Positions 1-10,561 of a DNA stretch of 64,000 nt are shown in pieces. Position numbers and translations under genes: made by a program. Source of the stretch: Bolinopsis microptera (taxonomy: Eukaryota; Ctenophora; Tentaculata; Lobata; Bolinopsidae); assembly GCF_026151205.1 (NCBI RefSeq), contig NC_087075.1, positions 4,066,359-4,130,358 of the forward strand. The letters run 5' to 3'. Numbering within the stretch: the first letter of the stretch is position 1; each line of letters opens with the position of its first letter. The notes under the pieces were generated by a model. The model made no database searches, had not been told where the DNA came from, and saw only the letters and a list, made by a program, of their open reading frames with translations.

Positions 1-606
1 CTTCTTGATGCACGGCGGAGAGATAAGTGGGGTTGTTGAAGATATGGTGCCCAGGAGATCTCCTATACCAAGTGGGGGGTTGGAAATCAAGTTAAAGGCA
101 ACGTTCAAAGCTGTCGCACCTTTAGCTGACAAAATGAAGGTACTCCTAAGAGCGGCATATGATTACGAGTTCCAGGCTCAGAAAAGGGGGGATGATGAAA
201 GGGATGATCCAGATGAAGATAACGAAGATGATTACAACTTATTGGAAGACTAAACAGCTCTCCCTTTATCTTAATATCGATCTGGTTGTTACGCATCTAA
301 TGTTAAAAATTATTTTCCATCTATAGTTTGATTAACCACGAGTCATTATTTCTGTCTACTTTCAACAATTATTGATAATTCGACTTGTTTCACAAGTTTT
401 AGCAATGCGAAAATTTCTAAATTTGCTTATCTCTAATAAGGAAATTTACATCTGAGACAACATTTTTGAATCTAAAATTGAAAGGTTGGACACCGGTAAA
501 ATGGCGACCGGGAAAATGTGGTGGGTTTTGAGCAATTTCGCCATATTTTTCCCGAACCATATTTTAACCGGTCGTTAATAAACCCGTCGTAATAATCCCG
601 AGTAGG
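1..606 (+). mobile_element. 3' end of a TIR DNA transposon, cut by the window edge
   Basis: The first 253 bases are an open frame running in from the left edge and ending in a very acidic C-terminus (DDPDEDNEDDYNLLED, then stop at 251-253). The 16 acidic codons, the stop and about 400 bases of downstream sequence recur at 38129-38823, where they form the right part of a short TIR element. The element ends here at 606 with ...TAATAATCCCGAGTAGG, followed by TA, matching the inverted end of the 38 kb copy. The tail (about 500-590) carries the subterminal block with CCGGGAAAATGTGGTGGG and TTTAACCGGTCGTTAATAA. I infer that the frame is the C-terminus of the transposase. I do not recognise the superfamily; TA target duplication (seen at the 38 kb copy) would fit Tc1/mariner-type or related elements. 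Confidence 0.6.
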
Positions 607-609
607 TAA

Positions 610-895
610 AGTGTTTTTGATTGACATAAAATTGAAACTCAAACATTTAAATTTGAAAACGGAAATTTTTTAACAGCTTTACAGTTATGCGACTTCAGTT
701 TTCACTTTTATTTGTAAACATTTTAATTCTAGTTTAGCTAAATTCAAAATGAAATCCGAAAGGGTTTAATTCAAAATCAAACTTAATCATTGCCATAATA
801 ATGTTATGTAAATAATAAGTGATGATGTATCAAAAATATTATACCACAAAATTTAAATTTGTATCCTGCATGTGTATGTTTAACATTTTTTATTA
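610..895. other. AT-rich spacer, nothing recognised
   Basis: No open frame, repeat or splice-site pattern that I can support lies between the transposon end and the fossil LINE. Confidence 0.5.
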
Positions 896-899
896 AATA

Positions 900-1655
900 C
901 TTTTAATAAAATCAGCGAGGCTATGAAAACCAACAATGGCACAAAGAGCGAAAACTCAACAGAAAATTAGGATTCTACAACCTCATCAAGGTAAGCTTCG
1001 GTTGCGAAACATACTTGTCGATCAACATACGGCCACAGCAGACTAGGAGACTTGCGCAACTCAGAATAAGCTCGCATCAATACAACACCGAAACAGGAAG
1101 ACACGGTGCATGCATCGCCATAAACTTTCGAATAGGATATGTAAACACTGTTCTACTACAGATGAGGAGTCACTCGACCTTCTTCTAGAGCTTCCTTTCC
1201 CCAATCATCGAAGATGAGCTTCATGTATTGCGCACTTGCCCTCTCTATGAAGATTTCCATCACTTTTTGTCCCCACAAAGTAAAACATTACTCTTCTCTA
1301 TGATATTGGAGAGATCTTCGTACACCCTATAACCATCGGTTGTAGGGTGCGCGAAGATCCCCTAAACAAATTCCTAAGAATAACAATATTGCCTAATATA
1401 AGACACTTTTATAAGAGTTTATTTAAATTTTTAGAAAATTAAATCTCATTTTGAAGATTTGAGGAGATTATTTTTTGTTTATTATAGCTTTATAGTGGAT
1501 TTAATTTTATTCTCATCCTCTTAGTCTTGTATACAAGACTATATACATATATACTTTTTGACTTTTGGGTAAATTTACTTTTTATATTGGGTCAGACATT
1601 ACATTGTAATTTGACTTTTGAATCGTTTAATCCGTTTTAGAGTACAGCAATAAAT
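900..1655 (+). mobile_element. Fossil LINE fragment (C-terminus of ORF2 plus 3' UTR)
   Basis: Conceptual translation with several frame changes between about 920 and 1260 matches, piece by piece, the C-terminal part of the LINE at 59.8-61.2 kb: RICKHCSTTDEES, then LLLELPFPQ, then IIEDELHVL, TCPLYED. The matching stretches in the better preserved copy are RICKHCSSSDLE, LAELPMFEP, IIEDEKHVL, TDCSLYDD. A short hairpin sequence follows at about 1310-1365 (TCTTCGTACACCCTATAACC paired with GGTTGTAGGGTGCGCGAAGA). The copy probably ends near 1655 at GCAATAAATGAATA, parallel to GCAATAAATAAATAAAT at 61908 in the other copy. It is dead: frameshifted and lacking the reverse transcriptase. Confidence 0.6.
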
Positions 1656-1659
1656 GAAT

Positions 1660-2136
1660 ACCTTAGGGCCAATAATTTTGGTTACCATAAATTTAGTCAC
1701 TAATTTTGCAAATTTTTAGTCTACAACAATTTTAGTCACATTTTTCGACTTTTCGAGACCATTTTCCATTCCATTTACATTAAGATTAAGAACGACAAAT
1801 TTAGTCTACCCCTTCTGAACACAGATTAAGCTGCAATTTATTACTCAGGAATTTCAGTAACATCAGATCCAGAGTTTGTATTGATGATTTATACATTTTT
1901 AATCTTATAAGAATAATAACAATATTGCACTTTGAACTGTAATCACATTAAGTACTTTTCCTGATTAAAATACAATTTTTTAAATTAATTTAAAAAATAA
2001 AAATAAATCATTGAACTTCCGGAAAAGAATCTCAGTATTTAAAAAATATCAGACTCAGAGTATAGTTCTGGTTCGTTTTGATTTTCAAAAAGGGTGAATC
2101 ATAAAGGGTAATCCGACTCTACTGAAAATGCCGGCT
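1660..2136. other. Intergenic, nothing recognised
   Basis: AT-rich sequence downstream of the 3' end of the minus-strand membrane-protein gene. It could hold that gene's 3' UTR, but I see no clear AATAAA context that I would commit to. Confidence 0.4.
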
Positions 2137-3639
2137 TCATCGTCTATAGGATTGACTGCGCTTTATTTTGCAAAGCTTAACCAGAAGAATAACCAATGCT
2201 GTAATAATAACTATCAACAGAAGGAGAGAGAGAACTATTAACAATATTACCCACCATGCCAGTCCTCTTTTGTCTTTCTTTGGTCTGTGCTTCTCAGACA
2301 CACAATTCTCTTTACACACGTCCAACTTGCCACAATCTGTTTGGAAGTTTTTTAACTCAATCGTGGAAACAGCGTAGAGTGTATCAGACAGACTGGTAAA
2401 CTGTTCCTTGACACTATTGCACTTGTTTTCTGGTTTGATATCATCCTCTAATGTGCCGCAGTAAAAGGCTCTGATGCCAAGGTCACCCGGCTGACTGATC
2501 AATCCTTGTGGTGTTGGGACAGTCATGTCTGCTTTGGAGCTTATGTCGAGAAAAAGGCATACTTCTTCAGTAGTAGCTGAGCATGAGCCGACGGTTTCGT
2601 TTGAGCATGATGCTGAAAATAAATTATTATAAATTCGGGTTAATTGAATTTGATGGTGCTGATGTATGAAGATAGACATTTATGAGTCTAATTTGATTCG
2701 ATTATTCGGTAGTCAAACGCAAATTATAACATGTATTATTACTTACGCCAATTGAGGCCGGAGAGATCTCCGATTTCAAGGCCGTCAAAACTAGAGTTAA
2801 TATCGGACATGCAGTTCTCGTAGCAGTAGACATCTTCCGTAGTCAGATAGTCATCTTTATCCTTCTTTAGATCGATCAGACCCCATATGTCAAAACCATC
2901 TGGTCCGTACTTTATACAGTTGCCTGGAAAAGTGGAACTGTTTCTTACCTTGTTACCAACAATACTTCATAGCTTGTGTCAAATCATAATTTCATTTTGA
3001 TCGTTAAAAACATTAAAAATATTTTACTTTAGCAGAAGGCATAATTAAGATCATAAAAACAGAAAGGGAACATAAATTGAGTTAGTGATCACAACATTAA
3101 TTGCCTACAACATATAAACGAACTAACCGTCTGTAGTGCTACAAACAGCATTCTTGCTTGGAATTCGGTGTTTAAACTCTGGCACTGGTCCGTTCAGTGG
3201 ATAACAGCAAGCAACGCCAACACCACAACCAAACATTTCCAACTCTTTGTTTATTCTTATCGGACAGCTGACATGGTTGTTGGATTAATCACTCACAAGG
3301 AAATTGATCAGTTCCGTGAGCCATTATATTATATCCACGAAGTTTTTGGCATTGATTACTTTATTCATTATACCTGGTTTGGAGACCGTTTTTTGGTTTT
3401 CCAAACAAATCTTGTCCAAAATGGAACACTGTCGTAAAAATGTATCAAAACATGATTTTTTTACTTATAATTATTGAAAATGACCTGGTAGGAATTGTAG
3501 GTTTATCATAGAGACATTTCTGGTTTTCATCAGAGCAAACCTCCGTATCTTTCAGATTTATAGAGAAGCTACCACCGTCAAAACAGCAGGCATATACACA
3601 CTCTCTGTGGGAAAAGGTTGTCAGATTAATTGAGGACAG
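2137..3639 (-). CDS. Cysteine-rich single-pass membrane protein, 3' four exons (5' end not resolved)
   Basis: Reading the minus strand, four exons join in phase: 3639-3485, 3267-3128, 2923-2747 and 2612-2137. Each acceptor ends in AG and donors are GTCATT (weak), GTTAGT and GTAAGT; the junction phases are 2, 1 and 1 and the frame stays open to the TGA at 2137. The product has a cysteine-rich ectodomain, including two related modules (CVYACCFDGGSF...VCSDENQKC and GVACCYPLNGPV...VCSTTDGNC), then a single hydrophobic helix (WWVILLIVLSLLLLIVIITA and onward) followed by a short basic tail ending KIKRSQSYRR. This is the layout of a type I surface protein. I do not recognise the family. A frame at 4004-3756 may belong upstream, but its in-phase junction to the next exon meets a stop, so the first exon and signal peptide are not established. 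Confidence 0.7.
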
Positions 3640-3737
3640 CTGGAAAATAATAAAGAAGGAAAATAATAAAGGAAATAATAAAGAAGGAAAATAATAAAGT
3701 TGGAAGTTACGACAAAAAATGAAAGAAGGATTATCAC

Positions 3738-4004
3738 CTGGTATCCTCTACCCCGTTAAAATAGTTTGTACAAGTTGTGAAACTGGAGACTGGATGGTAG
3801 AGAGTCAAAATCACCACCAGGATTGGTAGGAGAGATGTAATATTCACTGACATGGACCAGATGTGAATACTGACGGAATCCGATAGAATTACTTACAGAG
3901 GAAGTTAAAATATCGAGAACATTATCAAGAAATGCTAAAAGGAGCTGAGGGGATTGATCTTCGTGAAGTCTATAGATGTGGAATCTCGTGGGGAAGTCAG
4001 GCAC
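3738..4004 (-). other. Possible upstream exon of the membrane-protein gene (unproven)
   Basis: A minus-strand frame starts at 4004 and reads 82 codons (MPDFPTRFHIYRLHEDQ...) to a TAA at 3756. A plausible donor, ACCAG/GTGATA, lies just below it at 3738. The stretch SNSIGFRQYSHLVHVSEYY resembles the beta-strand/helix rhythm of a von Willebrand A domain, but only weakly. The frame that is in phase with the next exon contains the TAA, so either the true exon uses another donor, or the exon is in a second frame, or this is not coding. Confidence 0.25.
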
Positions 4005-4086
4005 ATTTGTTTACTTTAATAGTAACTGTAAGAGTGTAAGGTTCTGTTCAGCACAAGAGAGAGGTGATGCACATTTTGTGTTATGA

Positions 4087-4126
4087 AACGCTTGTAACGC
4101 TTGTAACGCTTGTAACGCTTGTAACT
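4087..4126. repeat. Short 10-bp tandem repeat
   Basis: AACGCTTGTA is repeated four times without interruption. Confidence 0.8.
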
Positions 4127-4291
4127 GCTGCTACCCTGGCCCTCTTGTTACCCCCCTTTGGAGGTTTAGATTTATTTTCTGAACGAAAGCTTAAAAATAA
4201 CTGAGAAATCGACCTTGTTTAACTCATTTTTATGTCTAGGTTCCTGACCTAAAATTGCACGAGAAATCGAGGTTTTAGAACCAACAAACAC

Positions 4292-4756
4292 CATAGTTGG
4301 TCAGTACGCACTGTATGAACTTTTAAAAGGTGCCGAACAGTACGAATTTAAAAAAGCTGTCGAGGAATTTTTACCGAATTTTAAGGAAAAAATGTTGTTT
4401 TTTAATCACTTCAGTCCGAAACATTCAAACCTCAAACTGTTAAATCAGGTTTCTGAGTCGGACACTACAAGTTTAGGTGATACTGATAGCAAAGTTGATG
4501 TGACTTATTGCATGTGCAATGATTTCCTTAATAAAGTTGAGAAGTGATTTTCATGCTTACTAATACTTCAGTTATACAATTTGTATCATTGGTTAAAACC
4601 CAAAACTTAAACCCCTCATATTTCAAATTATAAGATTTTTGGAATTAGCTTTTCGAAAATTTATGAGGCGAATTTTTCCCGAACTAATCCCGAACTGAAA
4701 AAAGGTGCCGAACTGTACGAATTTTTAAGGACTTTTGTACGAACTGACCAACTATG
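4292..4756. mobile_element. 465-bp TIR element with perfect 8-bp target duplication
   Basis: The element starts CATAGTTGGTCAGT at 4292 and ends ACTGACCAACTATG at 4756, a 14-bp perfect terminal inverted repeat, with further matching just inside (GTGCCGAAC.GTACGAATTT near both ends). It is flanked by ACAAACAC at 4284-4291 and again at 4757-4764. An 8-bp duplication is typical of hAT-type transposition. Inside is an open frame without a proper start, running from the left end to a TGA near 4547 (EEFLPNFKEKMLFFNHF, later CMCNDFLNKVEK). This might be a remnant of transposase coding sequence or a chance frame. Confidence 0.75.
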
Positions 4757-4764
4757 ACAAACAC

Positions 4765-5098
4765 TTCCGTATCCCTCAAAGTGATGTTTTACAGTTAATA
4801 CGAGCAACAAGTAATTAAGCTGAAACCGAAATATTAAGGCAATCGTCACCTTAACTGATCGAACAGATATTAACATAATTTTCAGAGAGAAATGTCTAAA
4901 AACTATTGTTTATGACGTAATCATGGCGTGTGTACGGTGCAGATAGCAACTCGAATTTCGAAATTGCCAAGCCAAGCTGTGGTAACGATGTAAACAGAGG
5001 ATTAAATACAAATAAGGAAAGTAAACATAATATGATATCCGCGTCTGCTCGCTTTTCCTGTTCGTGATTGGACGGATCGGCGTCACTTGACATTAACA
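4765..5098. other. Spacer between two TIR elements
   Basis: No supported gene. Short ORFs on the minus strand here have no features that raise them above chance. Confidence 0.4.
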
Positions 5099-5106
5099 CC
5101 TTCATT

Positions 5107-6134
5107 CATAGTTGGTTCGAGGCACTCTACGCACTTTTAAAACACAACGCACTTTACGCACGAAACGACTTCAATTCGCACCAAATAAACTTATACAGTA
5201 CACAAACAGAACAATACCAGGCATTATAATAACAAGCATGTAATCCAGAAAGCTCTGAACCTTTTTTGTGGAAAAGCGGACCAGAAGAGTCAAGTGCAAG
5301 GTATCATACCATATACATGTAGTTTTTGATATTGATTGATTTAAAAATTGGGCTCTCTTTAAAATGTTCTTAAAAATAGGACGTAAAATTGTCCACCGGT
5401 GCAAAATGTGAACGGTTAAAAGTTAAGAAGTTTGATATAATCAGTATATGATGCCACGAATCGAAAGCCCTCGCTCAACAGATTGAAATTAAGTCCCTTT
5501 ATAATTATAGTCATTATATTAGTCGTTTATACACACGACCTGTTGCAATCTTATAATGTAAGAATGTAAGCTCAACATCAGCTAAACAAGCCCTAATCAT
5601 CCTTCCCATTCAATTGTAAAACATTCTATGAGGATAACTTTACATTTTTAATTGTCATGAAACTCAGTTTAAGAAATTATGTAAGACTTGTTACTTAAGA
5701 CTAAGTGTTGCGTCGTGTGAACAAAAATAATCGTCTAAGGCAACGTTATATTTATATACTACTCTGTTAGATAATTCAACCTGAGAAAAACTATATTAAA
5801 ACAAATAATTTGAGATTATGAATACGATGTTGTCGAAACATCAAATAATTTATTTCCTGATAAGAACCTTTTCCTTGTCGCAACAAACGGAATCAATACA
5901 ATGTTTCCCAAGATACAGTACTATATAGTATGTTATAAAGAATATAAATAGTATTACATGACACGTTAAGTCTTAAGAGAGTAAGAGGATTATATGATAA
6001 AGGTCGTTTTAATTGTGTATATCCAAACCCAGGATCGCCTGCAATATGTAAGGCGAACGCACTTTAACGCACTAACAGACCATAACGTGCACTTTACGCA
6101 CCTTTCCCCAAAGTTGACGCACAAACCAACTATG
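5107..6134. mobile_element. 1.03-kb TIR element related to the 4.3-kb element
   Basis: It starts CATAGTTGGTTCGAGGCAC at 5107 and ends GACGCACAAACCAACTATG at 6134; the outer CATAGTTGGT is shared with the neighbouring 465-bp element. Both ends carry subterminal copies of ACGCACTTTACGCAC-like motifs in direct orientation, as transposase-binding repeats often are. Flanks CCTTCATT (5099-5106) and CCTCTATT (6135-6142) agree in 6 of 8 positions and may be an aged target duplication. No transposase frame was found, so this is a non-autonomous copy. Confidence 0.6.
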
Positions 6135-6181
6135 CCTCTATTACTATTGGTCGCTGATCGGGATCCCGCGCGGAGCAGTAC

Positions 6182-6600
6182 ATGCAGCTGCCAGCCATTC
6201 AGAATAAATTTAATTCAGTTGTAATACTTATTGCGATTGTTTTGTGGTTTTGGTTATCTATACTTTGTCTAGTTCTACCTCTGACTAGTGCTGAACAGAA
6301 CCTTACTATCAAAGAAAACAAATGTGCCTCACTTCAGTGGCGTAAAGTTACCTGTTGGACTAAATTAGGTGATTTTAGAGGATACGCCGGTAAAATCTCT
6401 AAAATGTTTTGCGCCCGGCCCCTAAGAATAAGATGGCCCCCCGTACGGCGGGGTCAGCGGGCCCTTCGTTACGCTGCACTGCCTCACTTTAACTAATTCC
6501 CCACGATAATTCACATCTATTGCTATCTAGACGAAACGATCGGCAAAAAACATGACAATAGCAAAAATATGGATCACTCACAAACTAACAAACCAATATA
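6182..6600. other. Unassigned region with one hydrophobic ORF
   Basis: A 104-codon plus-strand frame (6182-6496) contains a hydrophobic stretch (VVILIAIVLWFWLSILCLVL) but its second half (ARPLRIRWPPVRRGQRALRY) comes from a locally GC-rich, repeat-like block, and I see no splice or start context. I would not call it a gene. The spacer after it shows nothing else. Confidence 0.3.
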
Positions 6601-7378
6601 TATTGAGGGGATGATGATTAATCACTCTACACTCGACTGTCACGTGACTTTTCAACCCGTTCTCTAGCTGGTTCTGAACGACTGTTCGAAACCCTAACCC
6701 TCTAATCTGATCCCAACCCTAACCCTAACCCAATCCTTAACAAAAACATATGCTGAAACTCTGGCCCTAACGAAAAATTAGGCTAACTTCCTTATAGTTA
6801 TACGGTCATATCACGTGATCGATACAGTTTTTCGCCAATATCTCGTCACGAGAGCATTTTAACCATATGTCATGGGGGGTGATTAGGAATCAGCGTCCGA
6901 AAATACATCGATTGAAGTTGGTTACAACCATCGGGGGCCCTTTTAGAATAATCTTGAAGATCGACTGTACAGTGATTTAGCACGCTCGATATCGAGGTCC
7001 ATAATAAAAAGAAGTCATCTACAAACACCATTTTAGAGAAGGGTAATCAGTTGTGAAAGGGTCAGCTCTATTTTGGGACGTAAATTGTCAAACTTTATTA
7101 TACTGAACAAGCCAAGCCTGTGTGAACAACAAATCAGATATTACTGCAGAACCACGAGCCAAGGTTATACTGTTATATAACTGGAGCGAGCAAATCAATC
7201 AAATTGTTGAATGTTTTAGATAACAATCAGTTAAAAGCTTACAATATTAAACGTTGAAAGGTGTCAGAGCTTTAAAATTAAAAAGAAATAATAAGCGACG
7301 TCGCGACGACACTAATATTTGACTTTAGTCTTAAGCTTAGGGACATAGATTTATTGCATTACTCAAATTACTTGAATG

Positions 7379-8736
7379 TTAAGGGGGCATACACCAAATC
7401 TGTCCAGACCAAATGACCTCATAGGCAGTTCAGTGACCTTCTAGCGCACCGTTTCCACACCAAAAAAAATTATTTTGAGAATACCCATTTTTGTAATCGA
7501 GCATTTCCTGGTTAAGAGTGCACTTTTCGGAAAAAATTATTTTGTGGTTGAGACGCTATAAGTTAATCATTTCTTGCAGTATCGGGTTGAAATTTTGCTC
7601 GCCGTTTATTCACATCTATTTCAAGGTGTGTGTAAAATCTTGATATCGTATCTAAAAAGGCTGGTGTGTTATGAATTTTTAAAGTCAAAAAGCTAAAATT
7701 GTCCTTTTCAGGCTTATTTTAACAAAAAGTCAGTCAGGGAAGATCGGATTTTTTGATGCTTGACATCAAATTGTTCTCTGAATTCTGGCGCAGTTTTTGA
7801 TGCCCTCAAAAATTTTTTTACTCATTCACCTTCTGATCTATTGGACCTCAAAGCCAAACAACAAATTTAGGCACATTTTTCGTTTTTAATATTTACTGAT
7901 TTTTCTAAAATTTTGATAGGAATGTGCTAGTGACTTTTTGAAGGATGCAAAATGACCGCAACTAGCACATTTATATATGAGTTATGAACAACAAAACACC
8001 CTAAAATGCTTCCCTTTGAAGTTATGGGAGAAAATGTGATTTTTTGGCTTTGCAGATAAAAAATCACATTTCCTCCCATAACTTCAAAGGGAAGCATTTT
8101 AGGGTGTTTTGTTGTTCATAACTCATATATAAATGTGCTAGTTGCGGTCATTTTGCACCCTTCAAAAAGTCACTAGCACATTCCTATCAAAATTTTAGAA
8201 AAATCAGTAAATATTAAAAACGAAAAATGTGCCTAAATTTGTTGTTTGGCTTTGAGGTCCAATAGATCAGAAGGTGAATGAGTAAAAACATTTTTGAGGG
8301 CATCAAAAACTGCGCCAGAATTCAGAGAACAATTTGGTGTCAAGCATCAAAAAATCCGATCTTCCCTGACTGACTTTTTGTTAAAATAAGCCTGAAAAGG
8401 ACAATTTTAGCTTTTTGACTTTAAAAATTCATAACACACCAGCCTTTTTAGATACGATATCAAGATTTTACACACACCTTGAAATAGATGTGAATAAACG
8501 GCGAGCAAAATTTCAACCCGATACTGCAAGAAATGATTAACTTATAGCGTCTCAACCACAAAATAATTTTTTCCGAAAATTGCACTCTTAACCAGGAAAT
8601 GCTCGATTACAAAAATGGGTATTCTCAAAATAATTTTTTTTGGTGTGGAAACGGTGCGCTAGAAGGTCACTGAACTGCCTATGAGGTCATTTGGTCTGGA
8701 CGGCACAAACCACTGTTTTGGTGTATGCCCCCTTAA
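7379..8736. mobile_element. Foldback element, about 660-bp arms, flanked by TTAA
   Basis: From TTAA/GGGGGCATACACCAAA at 7379 the sequence runs to about 8046, then reverses, with a loop of about a dozen bases (near GGCTTTGCAGAT), to end GGTGTATGCCCCC/TTAA at 8733-8736. The arms are almost identical; the visible differences are single bases and a deletion of about a dozen bases near the outer end of the left arm. TTAA at both borders is the target duplication of piggyBac-type transposition. There is no transposase gene. A transcript would form a near-perfect 660-bp hairpin. Confidence 0.85.
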
Positions 8737-9057
8737 GTGATTAGGCGATTAAAGATAATCAATGAGTGCGTAATAAGATAACGTATGAATTGAGTCATCC
8801 GACAAAATTAAAGTCGTACCTTAACGGATGATTACAAACTGATCACTCGCAATAAGGTCCCCAAGTTTAAAATAGAATTTTAGCCCTGAATCTAAAAAGG
8901 GCATGGTTTCCAATTGTATAACATTTAAAACAACTATTAACAACAACAACTATTAAAACAACTATTTGCAAACGATCGTTCGGGAAAGGATCCAGTCTAA
9001 TGATATTATAATCAACTTATAATTATATTATACTAGTATAACCGTTTGGATATTTCC

Positions 9058-9151
9058 CGCACACACACACACACACAGCACACACAGCACACACAGACAC
9101 ACACACAGACCCACACACACACACACAGACACACAGACACAGACACACAGA
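9058..9151. repeat. (CA)n-type microsatellite
   Basis: Impure CACACA/CAGACA tract of about 90 bases. Confidence 0.9.
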
Positions 9152-9514
9152 TTTCTTGAGATTATTGTAAGAAATATAAGATTATATACAAAAGTTTATT
9201 TACATGTTTAGGGATCACGAAATATGGAACAATGTAGAATATGCAGGATTTCTACAAAATTATGTCATTGGTCTTACCTACTCTTTATAATATACGTACT
9301 TCAGTTAGGAATTGCTGAATTGGGTTAGGATTTATAGGGTTGGGATCAGATTAGAGGGTTAAGGTTTCGAATAGTAATTCACTTTCAGGGCCACCTAGAG
9401 AACGTGTTAAAAATGTCACGTGACAGTCGAGTGTAGAATGATTAATCATCATCCCTGAAAACCACCGTGAGGCACCTTGTTGTATCCTCACGTGACAAAC
9501 TAACGGACCAATAA

Positions 9515-9830
9515 AATAACCTCAACCCCCTGGCAACATCTCCTGGCAGCAAGCTACGCTTACTTTACTTTATGTTATAAGTACCTACATGAATATAATG
9601 GGCTGCAAGTATTATAATACTAATAGGTCACGTAATATTCTAATATTTAGGGATTAAATACTACTTTCTCTTCTCGTTACAATATTTAGAGACCTCGTCA
9701 CTCCATTACCGCTTTGCTAAGCGGGCCCACTTTGGTAGTTTGATCATCTCACACCTTTACACAATCACATTACGAATCACAGGACGGTACGATGAACTAA
9801 TCCAAATGGTGACATCTAAATGAGCGCCTA
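9515..9830. other. Spacer before LINE, nothing recognised
   Basis: No open frame or repeat that I can define; the true 5' end of the downstream LINE may lie in here. Confidence 0.35.
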
Positions 9831-10315
9831 ATCTGGCTTTAGAATGAAAGATTAGGTTACTGAGATCATTCTAGGGGCAACACTGCACGTCATAGTCGAA
9901 ACTGAGTATGTCCCAATAATAGTCATTATCAAGTTTGTGTACTCATCTTACCTCACCCTGAGACTTTTTTCGTTATTAGATATCACGAACCTTTTCAAAA
10001 CTACATTAACATCTAACCTGGCATATTGGTATCTTGCCAAGTTGGAATCTGGCCTTAGAATGACAGATTAGGATTCCCTGAGATCATCCTCGGGACAATG
10101 CACTTATACGTCATAGTCGAAACCGAATATGTCCCAATAATAGTCATTATCAAGTTTGAGTACTCTGCTTTATATACTCTGTTTTCTCTACCGGTCTGAG
10201 ACTGTGTTTCTTTGTTCTTAAATTACTAAATCTTATGATTTTGCAGGTTTTTGTTCTTACATATCACGAACCTTTTCAAAACTACATTGCTATCTAACCG
10301 GACATGTTGACAACT
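9831..10315 (+). repeat. Two tandem copies of a roughly 216-bp unit upstream of the LINE ORFs
   Basis: The segment beginning ATCTGGCTTTAGAATGAAAG at 9831 is repeated from 10047 (ATCTGGCCTTAGAATGACAG). Shared internal stretches include CGTCATAGTCGAAAC, TATGTCCCAATAATAGTCAT and TATCACGAACCTTTTCAAAA. The second copy has an extra piece of about 75-90 bases. Their position directly upstream of an intact LINE suggests a repeated 5' UTR/promoter unit, as known for L1 monomers in mouse; that role is inference. Confidence 0.6.
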
Positions 10316-10561
10316 TGCTTAGAAGAAACCCATATCCCCGATAATAGATTGCACCCTGTAATCATTGCCTGTAAAGTTACTCAGATTACTCAGCTGCTGA
10401 ATAGTAATGTTTGAGTAATGTAATACTACTGATAACAAATAATAAATATCACGTGACATGGAACACACCTCTCAAATGTCCGGCTCTGTTTTATAATGTG
10501 TTTATTTTGGGTGGAATGCTCGTTATAAAGATAAGGAGAACGAGTTATATTTCGGAGAGTT

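Larger units (their letters stand above)
6607..9466. mobile_element. 2.9-kb structure with about 150-bp terminal inverted repeats
   Basis: The left block at 6607-6755 (GGGATGATGATTAATCACTC, then CTACACTCGACTGTCACGTGAC, then CTCTAATCTGATCCCAACCCTA) is matched in inverted orientation at 9310-9466. Short direct repeats lie just outside (CAAACTAACAAACCAATA at 6581 and CAAACTAACGGACCAATA near 9496). The interior contains the TTAA foldback element and a CA-rich microsatellite but no coding frame. The repeats probably mark an old non-autonomous transposon or a fold-back element; the superfamily is not evident. The remaining interior (about 6760-7378 and 8737-9055) shows nothing recognisable. Confidence 0.55.

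Noticed and set aside
3168-3437. Plus-strand 89-codon frame
   Set aside because: It is the antisense shadow of an exon and intron of the minus-strand membrane-protein gene.
6712-6735. Telomere-like AACCCT repeats
   Set aside because: Only about three units, and they are part of the inverted repeat of an element with a matching, degraded counterpart near 9320; not a telomere.
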